From the NCBI RefSeq assembly GCF_025949665.1, contig NZ_JAPDFT010000001.1:3038001-3102000 (forward strand): DNA of 64,000 bases, given 5' to 3'. This document shows positions 25,919-34,508 of this stretch, in pieces; position 1 is the first letter of the stretch; each line of letters begins with the position of its first letter. The stretch is from Chryseobacterium viscerum. Lineage in GTDB: Bacteria; Bacteroidota; Bacteroidia; Flavobacteriales; Weeksellaceae. The notes beneath the pieces were generated by a model. That model did no database searches and was not told the origin of the DNA. It saw nothing but the letters and a program-made list of their open reading frames with translations. Made by a program: the position numbers and the translations under genes.

Positions 25919-26680
25919 CTACTTAAAAAGATTCTTTGCATTTTCTGTCGTGATGCGGTCTATCTCAGAAAAATCTTTCCCATAGATATCCACCAGCTTA
26001 CCAGCTACAAGATCAAGATAGGAACTTTCATTTCTTTTTCCTCTGTGAGGAACCGGAGCCAGATAAGGAGAGTCTGTTTCCAGGACAATTTTATCCAGAG
26101 GAATTTCGCTCAGAAACTGGTCTATTTTTCCATTTTTAAAGGTCACTACTCCACCGATCCCTAAAATAAAATTAAGTTCAATAGCATGCTTTGCCTGTTC
26201 CAGATTTCCGGAAAAGCAATGGAAAATACCTCTCAGTTTCGGATGTTTTTTTCTTTCTAATACTTCAAATGTCTCATCAAAGCTTTCTCTTGTATGAATC
26301 ACAATCGGAAGATCTTTTTCTATTGCCCAGTCAATCTGCTGTTCAAAGGCTTTCACCTGAATATCAAGTGTTGTTTTATCCCAATACAGGTCAATTCCGA
26401 TCTCTCCAATTGCTGGAAAGTGTCTTTGATCAAGATAATTTTTTACAATTTCAAGTTCTTTTTCCCAAGATTCCGGTTTTACGTAACAAGGGTGTAATCC
26501 CATCATTGAAAAAATATGTTCCGGGTATTCTGTTTCCAGCTGCAGCATCTTCTCATGAGATTCAGCATCGATGGCAGGAAGATAGAATTCTGTAATTCCT
26601 TTATCTAAAGCTCTCTGAATAGCTTCTTTTCTGTCTTCATCAAATTCTTCTGCGTACAGATGTGTATGTGTATCAATCAT
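25919..26680 (-). CDS. tatD: TatD-family metal-dependent hydrolase
   Basis: 253 residues, metallo-dependent TIM barrel. Metal ligands are readable: DTHTHLY at the N-terminus, the glutamate in AIGEIGIDLYWD, H in PIVIHTRES, H in GIFHCFSG and D in VLETDSPYLAP. Family members are 3'-5' exonucleases or deoxyribonucleases; this one is of the common YcfH/TatD type. It is the third gene of the GSCFA-DUF4269-tatD run, five bases after DUF4269. Confidence 0.92.
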   Translation of the reverse strand: MIDTHTHLYAEEFDEDRKEAIQRALDKGITEFYLPAIDAESHEKMLQLETEYPEHIFSMMGLHPCYVKPESWEKELEIVKNYLDQRHFPAIGEIGIDLYWDKTTLDIQVKAFEQQIDWAIEKDLPIVIHTRESFDETFEVLERKKHPKLRGIFHCFSGNLEQAKHAIELNFILGIGGVVTFKNGKIDQFLSEIPLDKIVLETDSPYLAPVPHRGKRNESSYLDLVAGKLVDIYGKDFSEIDRITTENAKNLFK

Positions 26681-26685
26681 TTTAT

Positions 26686-27207
26686 TTAAAATTTCAATAG
26701 ATCTTCGTAAGGATTTTCAAGTCCCAGCAATATTCCGAAAGCGGGTTCTGTCTTTATCCCCTGTTTTTTAAGTTCTATTATTTTTTGTTTAAATTTTTCT
26801 CCTTTTTCCTGTAATATTTTGTATTCGGCAACCATATGAAGGTATGCATTCTGCTGTGTTGTAGGCTTATTCTGTCCGAAAATCTCGATGGGGAAACCTT
26901 CAAGCATAAAGTTTAATGTAATACATTTCTCACCATTTACAATGGGATACTCCACTTCTGCATCGTGAGAAATAAGCTGACTAAATATTAAATCATCCAG
27001 AAAATCTTGTTCATATTTTAAATCCACTTCGAAAATAATATCCAGATCGCTTCCTTTGATGTCAATTTCTATAGGAACAGTTCCTGCTAAAATGGGAGAA
27101 TAGTCTTTCATTTTCTCAAAAACGTGATACTTTGTCAGAATTTCGTAGGCTTTTTTCTGTCTTTCATTTCCGCTTTTCAGATAGTCAATTTTTGTAAAAT
27201 CAAGCAT
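26686..27207 (-). CDS. DUF4269 nucleotidyltransferase-fold protein
   Basis: 173 residues. AGTVPIEIDIKGSDLDIIFE has the G-S-D-L-D-I nucleotidyltransferase-like motif, with a third acidic site in CITLNFMLEGFPIEIFGQ; these mark DUF4269. Substrate is unknown. It directly abuts the GSCFA gene upstream and is followed by tatD after five bases, so all three are probably cotranscribed. Confidence 0.85.
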   Translation of the reverse strand: MLDFTKIDYLKSGNERQKKAYEILTKYHVFEKMKDYSPILAGTVPIEIDIKGSDLDIIFEVDLKYEQDFLDDLIFSQLISHDAEVEYPIVNGEKCITLNFMLEGFPIEIFGQNKPTTQQNAYLHMVAEYKILQEKGEKFKQKIIELKKQGIKTEPAFGILLGLENPYEDLLKF

Positions 27208-28158
27208 TTAAAATATTTTATGTTTTACTTTTTTACGCTGGATTTCAATTCTTTGATCTAATTTATCCCTGAATTCTATAAACTTTGGATCTTTCTTATC
27301 ACTCGTTTTGTGCTCCAGAGCCTTCATAATCTTGAAGTTTTCTTTAATAAAATTCTGGGTATCACCTGAAAAATAGGCATTTCCAAATTTTTCAAAAATA
27401 TAATTAACCGCCTGTGTGCTGGGATGAATCATGTCTTCTTTATAAAAACGGTAATCCCGGAGGTCGTCCATCAAAATCTCATAGACTGGCAGGTAATGAC
27501 AGTCTTCAAACATTGAAATAGACTCATGGATAGCTGTAATTAATTTAGATTTACTTAACTGGTTTTCTACCATTCCATCTTTAGTGTGTCTTACGGGTGA
27601 AACGGTAAAAAGGATTTGTACTCCTTCTTTACAAATATCTTTGAGATCAAGAATCGTCTGATAAATTGAGCTTGTCAGCTCCTGATGAGAAAGCAGCCTT
27701 TTTTCAAAAAACTTTTGTGGAATTTTGTGACAGTTGGCCACCAGTTTGTTCTTGGGAAGAAACTCATAGATAAATGAAGATCCATAAGTGATAATGATCC
27801 AGTCAGCTTCCTGAAGAAAGGCATTTCCGGCTTCAATAGCTCCATTTATTTTATCAAGGGTCTGATGAATATACCGGGTATCAAAACTGGTGTGATGATC
27901 CAGAGAAATATATTCTTCATTATAGGTAATCAGCTCTTCTTCTTCGTAAAACGCAGAATCATGTAATCTATTAATTGCGTTATTGATTGAAAAAGGGTTA
28001 AATATTGTCCCAAAGGGGTTGTTAAGGGTCTGAAGTTGTCCATCATGAAGTAAATCTGTCATTTCAGAGGCAAAACATGAACCTATTGAAAATATTTTAT
28101 TTTCAACTTCAATCTTCTTATCTGAGGCAGGAATATCAACTTCTGTTCTGAATTTCAT
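27208..28158 (-). CDS. GSCFA-domain protein
   Basis: 316 residues. The eponymous block IFSIGSCFASEMTDLL is at 27-42; VSPVRHTKDGMVENQLSKSK and the late DMIHPSTQAVNYIFEKF are the other SGNH/GDSL-like blocks (nucleophile Ser in GSCF, and a D-x-x-H triad segment). These point to an esterase-like hydrolase of unknown substrate, typical of Bacteroidota. First gene of the three-gene operon with DUF4269 and tatD. Confidence 0.88.
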   Translation of the reverse strand: MKFRTEVDIPASDKKIEVENKIFSIGSCFASEMTDLLHDGQLQTLNNPFGTIFNPFSINNAINRLHDSAFYEEEELITYNEEYISLDHHTSFDTRYIHQTLDKINGAIEAGNAFLQEADWIIITYGSSFIYEFLPKNKLVANCHKIPQKFFEKRLLSHQELTSSIYQTILDLKDICKEGVQILFTVSPVRHTKDGMVENQLSKSKLITAIHESISMFEDCHYLPVYEILMDDLRDYRFYKEDMIHPSTQAVNYIFEKFGNAYFSGDTQNFIKENFKIMKALEHKTSDKKDPKFIEFRDKLDQRIEIQRKKVKHKIF

Positions 28159-28160
28159 TT

Positions 28161-28230
28161 ATAAGGGATTAGGATTTAGGTATTAGGGCTCAGGCTGTCT
28201 AATTCCTAAGCCCTAATTCCTATAACCTTA
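28161..28230. repeat. Imperfect palindrome of TTAGG/CCTAA words
   Basis: AAGGGATTAGGATTTAGGTA with TTAGGGCTCAGG on the left and CCTAAGCCCTAATTCCTATA on the right form an imperfect hairpin filling the spacer between the polyprenyl synthase and GSCFA genes. No coding or promoter role visible. Confidence 0.5.
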
Positions 28231-28231
28231 T

Positions 28232-29203
28232 TTAACTTTCTCTTCTCAACAAATAATTTGCCAGTTCTATAAAAGGTTTTTTCTTTTCTTCAGGAACATC
28301 TATTTTCTGAAGATAACTTTGTCCGATTTCATTATGTTTTTCAATCAGACGTAAAGCTTTTTCGTCTACTTTTGTTCTTCTGAATATCTTTTCTACGCCA
28401 TAAACTTTATCAACGTTTTCCGTCTTTTTAGAATACCAGTAATCCAGTTCTTTTCTTTCTTCATCGGTAGCATGTTCTCTTGCTAACAAATACAGAACGG
28501 TTTTCTTGTTTTCGTAAATATCTCCGGCATGTTTTTTCCCAAACTGTGCCTGATCTCCGAATACATCAAGATAATCATCCATAATCTGGAATGCGATTCC
28601 GATATGTTTTCCGAAATTGAAAATAGCTTTGGCATCTTTAAAATCTGCTCTTGCAATTAAAGCTCCAATTTCAAATGAAGAAGCACTCAAAACTCCTGTT
28701 TTATAAGTAATCATTCTGATGTAGTCATCAAAAGTAACGTCTTTCTGTGTTTCAAAGTTGATATCATACTGCTGCCCTTCACATAGCAGAAGCCCGGTGT
28801 GGGTAAATATTCTGATACATGCTTTAAAGATTTCAGGCTCAAGGTCCTCAAAAAATTTATAGGCTTTAAGCATCAGCCCGTCTCCGGAAAGAATTCCTAC
28901 ATTAAGACCATGTAAAGTATGAATGGTAGGCTTGTTTCTTCTTAAAGGAGCTTCATCCATAATGTCATCATGGATCAGCGTGAAATTATGGAAAAACTCG
29001 ATAGCCAAAGCCGGCTTAATTGCCTGCTTAAGATCTCCGCCGAACATCTCACAAGCCATCAGCACCATAATAGGACGAAGACGCTTCCCGCCATGGGAAA
29101 TAATATAATTCATCGGGTCATACAGCTCCGAAGGTTTATCTTTAAAAGTATATTTTGTGATGGCGTCCGCAACAATCTGCTGGTATCTGTCTAAAAATTC
29201 CAT
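28232..29203 (-). CDS. Polyprenyl diphosphate synthase
   Basis: 323 residues starting at MEFLDRYQQIVADA; a longer in-frame extension overlaps the phosphate-transporter gene region, crosses the promoter and has no homology-like content, so it is rejected. GGKRLRP, first Asp-rich DDIMD (in LIHDDIMDEAPLRRNKP) and second DDYLD (in QIMDDYLDVFGD) are complete. It condenses IPP with allylic diphosphates; product length (farnesyl, geranylgeranyl or longer) cannot be told reliably. It could supply quinone side chains or the lipid carrier used by the UbiA-like protein. Confidence 0.92.
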   Translation of the reverse strand: MEFLDRYQQIVADAITKYTFKDKPSELYDPMNYIISHGGKRLRPIMVLMACEMFGGDLKQAIKPALAIEFFHNFTLIHDDIMDEAPLRRNKPTIHTLHGLNVGILSGDGLMLKAYKFFEDLEPEIFKACIRIFTHTGLLLCEGQQYDINFETQKDVTFDDYIRMITYKTGVLSASSFEIGALIARADFKDAKAIFNFGKHIGIAFQIMDDYLDVFGDQAQFGKKHAGDIYENKKTVLYLLAREHATDEERKELDYWYSKKTENVDKVYGVEKIFRRTKVDEKALRLIEKHNEIGQSYLQKIDVPEEKKKPFIELANYLLRRES

Positions 29204-29221
29204 AAAATCTTTTAATTTGAA

Positions 29222-29229
29222 CAAAAATA
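29222..29229 (-). promoter_or_regulatory. Putative -7 box (TATTTTTG) of the polyprenyl synthase gene
   Basis: Minus-strand match 18 bases before the chosen ATG; a TTTG lies 23 bases further upstream, slightly too far. It supports the shorter start. Confidence 0.5.
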
Positions 29230-29256
29230 CGATTTTTCGGGGCTTTATAAAACAAA

Positions 29257-29282
29257 AAACTTTGCCCAAACGGACAAAGTTT
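29257..29282 (-). terminator. Terminator of the DUF47-Pit operon
   Basis: Stem AAACTTTG/CAAAGTTT (with inner CC/GG pairs) followed on the minus strand by a T-rich run. Confidence 0.8.
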
Positions 29283-29304
29283 ATATAATTGTATGATTTG
29301 TTTT

Positions 29305-30447
29305 TTAGAAAAGGAAGGTTACCACAAGATAGGTAATTCCTGCTACTATTGCAGAGATTGGAATGGTTAGAACCCAAGCCCAAAGTAAGCTTACCGTGAT
29401 TCCCCATCTTACTGCTGAAATTCTTTTCGTTAATCCTACCCCGATGATAGAACCTGTAATCGTATGTGTAGTAGATACAGGAATCCCGAAGTGATCTGTA
29501 ATAAATAAGGTAATAGCACCCGCAGTTTCTGCACTTACTCCTTCTAATGAAGTTACTTTCGTAATCTTCGTTCCCATTGTTTTGATGATCTTCCAACCCC
29601 CACTCATTGTCCCTAAAGCAATGGCAATAAATGATACTAAAGGTACCCAGATATAATGCTGTGCAAAATAATCAAAACGTCCCGCAGAAGGAATATTCAA
29701 ATACTGTGCATCCTGAAGCATATTGACGTGATAATAAATTACCGCCGCTCCAATGATTCCCATTACTTTCTGAGCATCATTCAAACCATGTCCTAAGCTG
29801 AACAGAGCTGATGAAGCCAACTGTAATCTTTTGAAAGATTTGTCTGCTTTGTGTGGATTTGATTTTTTATAAAGGTGTACAATAATCAATGTGATAATGA
29901 TGGAGATAATCATCCCTATGATTGGTGCCATGAAAATGAACAGGAAGATAGGAATAACTTTATCAAACTTTACCACACCCTGATGAGTTACCTGGCTGAA
30001 AGCTTCTTTAATAGTGCCCCAAATTCCAAGTTCCGGCTGTGCTGCTGCCACATCATGATAATCCATCATGAAAGCATGCATAAGAGCCGCTCCAAGGAAA
30101 CCTCCGATCAGCGTATGTGATGATGACGAAGGAATTCCGAACCACCACGTAAGCAGGTTCCAGGCAATAGCTGCCACAAGACCGGAAAATATAACTTCTA
30201 AGGTGATAAAATTCTCGTTAACTGTTTTGGCAATTGTATTACCAATTTTGAATTCTCCAATAATATAAGCAGCAATAAAGAAGGCTGCAAAGTTCCAAAG
30301 CGCTGCCCAAAGTACAGCCTGGAATGGAGTTAAAACTTTTGTAGAAACAATAGTCGCAATTGAGTTGGCTGCATCATGAAAACCATTGATATAATCGAAG
30401 ATCAGGGCCAACGCAATAATAACTACAAGTAAAATCGGAAATTCCAT
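29305..30447 (-). CDS. pit: Inorganic phosphate transporter, Pit family
   Basis: 380 residues, about ten membrane helices. The two PHO4 half signatures are visible: FDYINGFHDAANSIATIVST (22-41) and SSALFSLGHGLNDAQKVMGI (about 210-229), plus GIPSSSSHTLIGGFLGAAL and GIPVSTTHTITGSIIGVG. It moves phosphate (as metal-phosphate) with protons or sodium across the inner membrane. Located 13 bases after the DUF47 gene, the usual pairing for low-affinity phosphate uptake. Confidence 0.94.
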   Translation of the reverse strand: MEFPILLVVIIALALIFDYINGFHDAANSIATIVSTKVLTPFQAVLWAALWNFAAFFIAAYIIGEFKIGNTIAKTVNENFITLEVIFSGLVAAIAWNLLTWWFGIPSSSSHTLIGGFLGAALMHAFMMDYHDVAAAQPELGIWGTIKEAFSQVTHQGVVKFDKVIPIFLFIFMAPIIGMIISIIITLIIVHLYKKSNPHKADKSFKRLQLASSALFSLGHGLNDAQKVMGIIGAAVIYYHVNMLQDAQYLNIPSAGRFDYFAQHYIWVPLVSFIAIALGTMSGGWKIIKTMGTKITKVTSLEGVSAETAGAITLFITDHFGIPVSTTHTITGSIIGVGLTKRISAVRWGITVSLLWAWVLTIPISAIVAGITYLVVTFLF

Positions 30448-30460
30448 TTTTTGCTATGTA

Positions 30461-31099
30461 TTAGGCGTATTTAATCATGATGTTCTCAATTGTATTGGCA
30501 ACATCTTCTGCTTTATCCGTTACAATTTCAAGGTAGTTCAATACAGATGAAACTTTAATAATGTTGATTGCATCATTAGTTTCAAATAAGTCTACCATTG
30601 AATTGGAAAGCAAATCGTCAGCAATATTCTCAATAGAGTTCACCTTAATACAAGCTTCTTTCACCTGTTCCATGTTTTTGAACCCTTTAAGGTTTTTCAT
30701 TGCATTCTGAATTTCAAGACATGCTTTATGGATCAATAAAGAGAAGTCTGAATAAGCCTTCATCTCAGGTGATTTGTAAAGGAAAATATATTTTGTGGAA
30801 GCGTAGATATAATCAGCGATATCATCCAATCCTGTTGCCAATGTGTGGATATCCTCACGGTCAAAAGGTGTAATGAAGTTTTTCCCTAATTCTACGAAAA
30901 TTTCGTGAGTAAGTTCATCATTCTTGTGTTCGAAGTCACTCATTTTCTTCAGCATAGAATCATCATTAAGATCGAAATCCTTGATTCCTGTGTTGAAATC
31001 TTCTGACATTGCAACTAGATTTTCAGTTACCTTTTCGAAAAGTACAAAGAAGATTTTATCTTTTGGTTGAAAAGCGTGGAAAATATTACCAATTCCCAT
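30461..31099 (-). CDS. DUF47 PhoU-like protein
   Basis: 212 residues, all-helical. KKMSDFEHKNDELTHEIFVE and FDREDIHTLATGLDDIADYI carry the metal-binding E/D-x-x-x-D patterns of the PhoU/DUF47 family. It is thought to regulate the Pit transporter encoded 13 bases downstream. Start MGIGNIFHAFQPKDKIFF is family-typical. No -7 box recognised upstream. Confidence 0.9.
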   Translation of the reverse strand: MGIGNIFHAFQPKDKIFFVLFEKVTENLVAMSEDFNTGIKDFDLNDDSMLKKMSDFEHKNDELTHEIFVELGKNFITPFDREDIHTLATGLDDIADYIYASTKYIFLYKSPEMKAYSDFSLLIHKACLEIQNAMKNLKGFKNMEQVKEACIKVNSIENIADDLLSNSMVDLFETNDAINIIKVSSVLNYLEIVTDKAEDVANTIENIMIKYA

Positions 31100-31204
31100 T
31101 TTTTAGTATTTATAATTCGTGTGCAAATTTCTTAAAAAAGGATTGCACGTGAAACTATATGACATTAAGTTTTGTTAACATTCGCTTAACCACTGATTAT
31201 CAAA

Positions 31205-31234
31205 TAAAAAAACCGGCTTTAAAGCCGGTTTTAT
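31205..31234 (-). terminator. Terminator of the deaD-like gene
   Basis: Stem AACCGGCTTT/AAAGCCGGTT with flanking A/T runs, 17 bases past the stop. Confidence 0.9.
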
Positions 31235-31251
31235 ATAGTAATTGATGAGAT

Positions 31252-32967
31252 TTAGTTTGCAACTTCAGCTCTCATATCTTTTCCTTTGAACTTCATTGAT
31301 TGAATATTGCTCAAGACATTGTCTTTAAACGATTTTTCAACCTCAAAGAAAGAGAATTTTTCCAGGATTTCAATATCCCCGATTTCAGCTCTTTTCTTGG
31401 ATTTTCCATCAGCAGTAGCCTTATTGATAATATCCAGAACATCAAGCTTCTTCAAGTGGTCTTTTTTCCCAAGATTAAAGAAGAATCTTACCATACTCTC
31501 ATCTCTTCTTCTTGGTTTTCCACCACGATCTCTGTCTCTTCCGCGATCTCTGTCTCTGCTGTCTCTGTTTTCTCTATCACGGCCTCTATCTCGGTCTCTA
31601 TCACGTCCACGGTCTCTTCTTGAGTAATCATCATCTCTGCTGCTCAATTTCTGCTCAACAAGATCGTGTTTGTCTTTGTAATATAAAGCAAGATCCTTCA
31701 ATTGGAATTGTAGCAGCTGGTGCACCAATTCTTCTTTTGTAAATTTGCTTAGATCCGGAATTAGGCTGTCATCAAATTCGAAAAGATCCTCGTGCTCCGT
31801 CAATAATTTTTCGAATACACCTCCTACCTGAGCTTTGATAATATCATCACCAGTAGGAATGAATTTTTCGTTGATTTCAATTTTTGTTGCAGATTTGATC
31901 TGTTTCAGTTTTCTGCTTTCTTCAGGCTTTATCAAAGCCATAGAAATACCGTCTTTTCCAGCTCTACCTGTTCTTCCGCTTCTGTGAACGAATACTTCAG
32001 GATCATCTGGTAAAGAGAAGTGAATAACGTGAGTAAGAGAGTTTACATCCAATCCTCTTGCTGCAACGTCCGTTGCCACAAGAATATCAATGTTTTTCAA
32101 TCTGAATTTCTTCATTACCGTATCTCTCTGTGCCTGAGAAAGGTCACCATGAAGAGCATCTGCTGCATACCCGTTCTGCATCAGGAAATCTGCTACCTCC
32201 TGTGTTTCCATTCTCGTTCTACAGAAGATAATGGAGTACTGATTAGGGTTAGCATCGATCAATCTCTTCAACGCTTCTTTTTTCTGACGGTACCCTACTA
32301 CATAGTATTCGTGAGTAATGTTCTTCTTCACTTCGTTGATAGAACCTACTGAAATACGGTGTGGTTTTGTAAGGTAATTTTTGGAAATTCTTTCTACCTC
32401 TTTATTCATCGTTGCCGAGAATAAGAAAGTTTGTTTAGTTTCCGGAGTTTCGCTTAGAATGGTTTCCAATTCGTCTTTGAATCCCATAGAAAGCATTTCA
32501 TCGGCTTCATCTAATACCAACCAATGAATAGCAGAAAAGTCAAGTGCTTTTCTGTTGATAAGATCAATTACTCTTCCCGGAGTTCCCACAATAATCTGTG
32601 GTTTATCCTTCAAAGATCTCATCTGATCTACAATACTACTTCCACCATAAACTGCTGTAGTTTTGATGTCTTTCATGTACTTAGAGTAATTCTTTATGTC
32701 CTTCGAAATCTGAAGACATAATTCCCGTGTCGGACAAAGCACCAATAATTGGATTTTGCGACTCGTATCGTCAATCATATCCAAAATCGGAAGCGAAAAC
32801 GCTGCTGTCTTGCCTGTCCCTGTTTGCGCAAGTGCGATCAAGTCGCGAATATCTGAAAGAATAAAAGGGATAGTCTGTTTTTGGATTTCTGTTGGGCTTT
32901 CGTAGCCCAGTTCGCCAATTGCCTTAAGGATATCAGGACTTAAATTGGTTTCCGTAAATAAATTCAT
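31252..32967 (-). CDS. deaD: DEAD-box RNA helicase (DeaD/CsdA/DbpA-like)
   Basis: 571 residues. Motifs: [83 protein letters not shown]. Residues about 445-487 are an Arg-Asp repeat tract (RDRDRDRGRDRENRDSRDRD) rarely this regular, followed by a DbpA-type RNA-binding domain (MVRFFFNLGKKDHLKKLDVL to the end). It likely unwinds rRNA during 50S assembly. A -7 box lies upstream. Confidence 0.94.
   Translation of the reverse strand: MNLFTETNLSPDILKAIGELGYESPTEIQKQTIPFILSDIRDLIALAQTGTGKTAAFSLPILDMIDDTSRKIQLLVLCPTRELCLQISKDIKNYSKYMKDIKTTAVYGGSSIVDQMRSLKDKPQIIVGTPGRVIDLINRKALDFSAIHWLVLDEADEMLSMGFKDELETILSETPETKQTFLFSATMNKEVERISKNYLTKPHRISVGSINEVKKNITHEYYVVGYRQKKEALKRLIDANPNQYSIIFCRTRMETQEVADFLMQNGYAADALHGDLSQAQRDTVMKKFRLKNIDILVATDVAARGLDVNSLTHVIHFSLPDDPEVFVHRSGRTGRAGKDGISMALIKPEESRKLKQIKSATKIEINEKFIPTGDDIIKAQVGGVFEKLLTEHEDLFEFDDSLIPDLSKFTKEELVHQLLQFQLKDLALYYKDKHDLVEQKLSSRDDDYSRRDRGRDRDRDRGRDRENRDSRDRDRGRDRDRGGKPRRRDESMVRFFFNLGKKDHLKKLDVLDIINKATADGKSKKRAEIGDIEILEKFSFFEVEKSFKDNVLSNIQSMKFKGKDMRAEVAN
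31523..31622. repeat. Hexanucleotide-like coding repeat for the Arg-Asp tract
   Basis: Degenerate GATCTCTGTCT-type units (plus strand) encode alternating Arg-Asp inside the helicase. Such tracts can change length by slippage. Spurious reading frames on the other strand come from this tract. Confidence 0.75.
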
Positions 32968-32987
32968 TAACTATTTTAAAATTTTTG

Positions 32988-32995
32988 CAAAGATA
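32988..32995 (-). promoter_or_regulatory. Putative -7 box (TATCTTTG) of deaD
   Basis: Minus-strand TAnnTTTG match ending 21 bases before the ATG. No -33 TTTG at the right spacing. Confidence 0.55.
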
Positions 32996-33194
32996 CAATA
33001 AATATTTGACTTGTTTTTGAATAAAGTTTTAAATATACAAACTTAAATTCAGAATCTTTTAATATATCTTTAATTTTTCGAAAATTAAATGTAAAAAAAA
33101 CACCCTTAGGTTAAAAACTTGTTAAACATTATTTTTTTTTATTAAATTGGATTGATTTTTTCTGTGTTATTTATGAATTTTCAAAAATAAAACC

Positions 33195-34505
33195 ATGGAA
33201 CGTAAATTTTTCTTTTTGATATTCTTATGCATAGCCTTGGAAATATTTTCCCAAACGCCCAATTATCCGGCTGCCTGGACGCTGGAAAATTGTATTGAAT
33301 ACGCAAAGGAGAATAATATTTCTATTAATTCTCTAAGGCTTTCAAAAAATGCTGCACAACAGGATCTCCTTCAGGCAAAAGATGCAAAATACCCCAACTT
33401 AAGCGGAACTGTTTCACAAGGATTATTTGCCCTCAACGGAAGTGACGGACTTCATCTCACAGGTGCACAATCTCAAAATATCGGAGCCAACTCTTCTATG
33501 ACCCTGTACCATGCCGATTACATAAAAAACAATGAAATATCTAAAAATATATTGGTACAAATGGCTGATCTTTCCGTACAGGAATCACAAAATAATATCA
33601 CCCTGAATATTACTCAGGCATATCTGAATATTCTGATGAATCAGGAAAATATCATCTCTCTTGAAAATGTACTGAAAACAACCCAAACTCAATTAAAACA
33701 AGGAGATCAGCTCTATAAAGCAGGAAGTCTTTCAAAGTTAAATTATCTTCAGATCCAGTCACAGGTTGCCCAGGATCAATACAACCTCACGTCTGCTCAA
33801 AATAATCTGCGGACCAACACGGTTAATTTAAAACAAATTCTTCAGCTTCCTTCTCATTACGATTTTCAGATTGTAAAACCCGACAGCATTATTGTAGAGG
33901 ATCAGTTGAAACCATTAGAGGATATTCAAAATATAGCACAAAACCAACGCCCCGAAGTAAAATATAGTGAACTGAACGTAGAAAATTCCAATACGAACCT
34001 TAAAATAGCTAAAGCATCTGTTCAACCCACACTGAGCCTGGTAGGAAATATCTCTACCAATTACTCAAACGGTAATGGAAATTACTTTAATCAACTCGGA
34101 AACAATTTTTATATGCCTATCGGATTAAGTCTGGGAATTCCGATTTACAATAACAGAATCTATAAAACACAGATTGAGAAATCAAAAATCGCCATTGAAC
34201 AAGCCAATCTTGATTTACAAAATACCAAAACCATTCTCAATCAACAGGTGGAACAGTCGTACATCAACCTTCAGAATGCTTTATCCCAATATGATTCGGC
34301 TTTAAAACAGATGGATATCAGCAAACAGAGCTATGATATTGTAAATGCCCAAATGAAACTTGGCAGTATTGATTATGTGCAGCTTCAGCAACAGAGACTG
34401 CTTTATATACAATCTGTTCAGAATTATCTGCAGGCCAAATACACTGCAGTTCTCAATAAACAGATCTACGAATTTTACGCAGGTAACCCTATAAATTTAA
34501 AGTAA
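33195..34505 (+). CDS. TolC-family outer-membrane efflux protein
   Basis: 436 residues, signal peptide (cleavage near IFSQ-T). The mature start WTLENCIEYAKENNISINSL is typical of outer-membrane efflux proteins, and two OEP halves follow (first about 35-225, second about 240-430), rich in helical Q/N/A heptads such as LYKAGSLSKLNYLQIQSQVA and the repeat-half MKLGSIDYVQLQQQRLLYIQ. It forms the outer-membrane channel for the MacA/MacB-like genes three bases downstream. Confidence 0.93.
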   Translation: MERKFFFLIFLCIALEIFSQTPNYPAAWTLENCIEYAKENNISINSLRLSKNAAQQDLLQAKDAKYPNLSGTVSQGLFALNGSDGLHLTGAQSQNIGANSSMTLYHADYIKNNEISKNILVQMADLSVQESQNNITLNITQAYLNILMNQENIISLENVLKTTQTQLKQGDQLYKAGSLSKLNYLQIQSQVAQDQYNLTSAQNNLRTNTVNLKQILQLPSHYDFQIVKPDSIIVEDQLKPLEDIQNIAQNQRPEVKYSELNVENSNTNLKIAKASVQPTLSLVGNISTNYSNGNGNYFNQLGNNFYMPIGLSLGIPIYNNRIYKTQIEKSKIAIEQANLDLQNTKTILNQQVEQSYINLQNALSQYDSALKQMDISKQSYDIVNAQMKLGSIDYVQLQQQRLLYIQSVQNYLQAKYTAVLNKQIYEFYAGNPINLK

Positions 34506-34508
34506 GCT

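Noticed and set aside
29204..29596. N-terminal extension of the polyprenyl synthase frame
   Set aside because: It overlaps the end of the pit gene on the same strand, crosses the promoter and terminator region, and its composition is unlike a protein.
31130..31160. parS-like sequence GCACGTGAAAC upstream of the DUF47 gene
   Set aside because: Matches the parS consensus at only 12 of 16 positions with one half degenerate, and lies 20 kb from parB; a single imperfect hit is expected by chance.
31300..31742. Plus-strand reading frames opposite the deaD helicase
   Set aside because: They are mirror frames of the Arg-Asp coding repeat and have low-complexity Ser/Leu composition.
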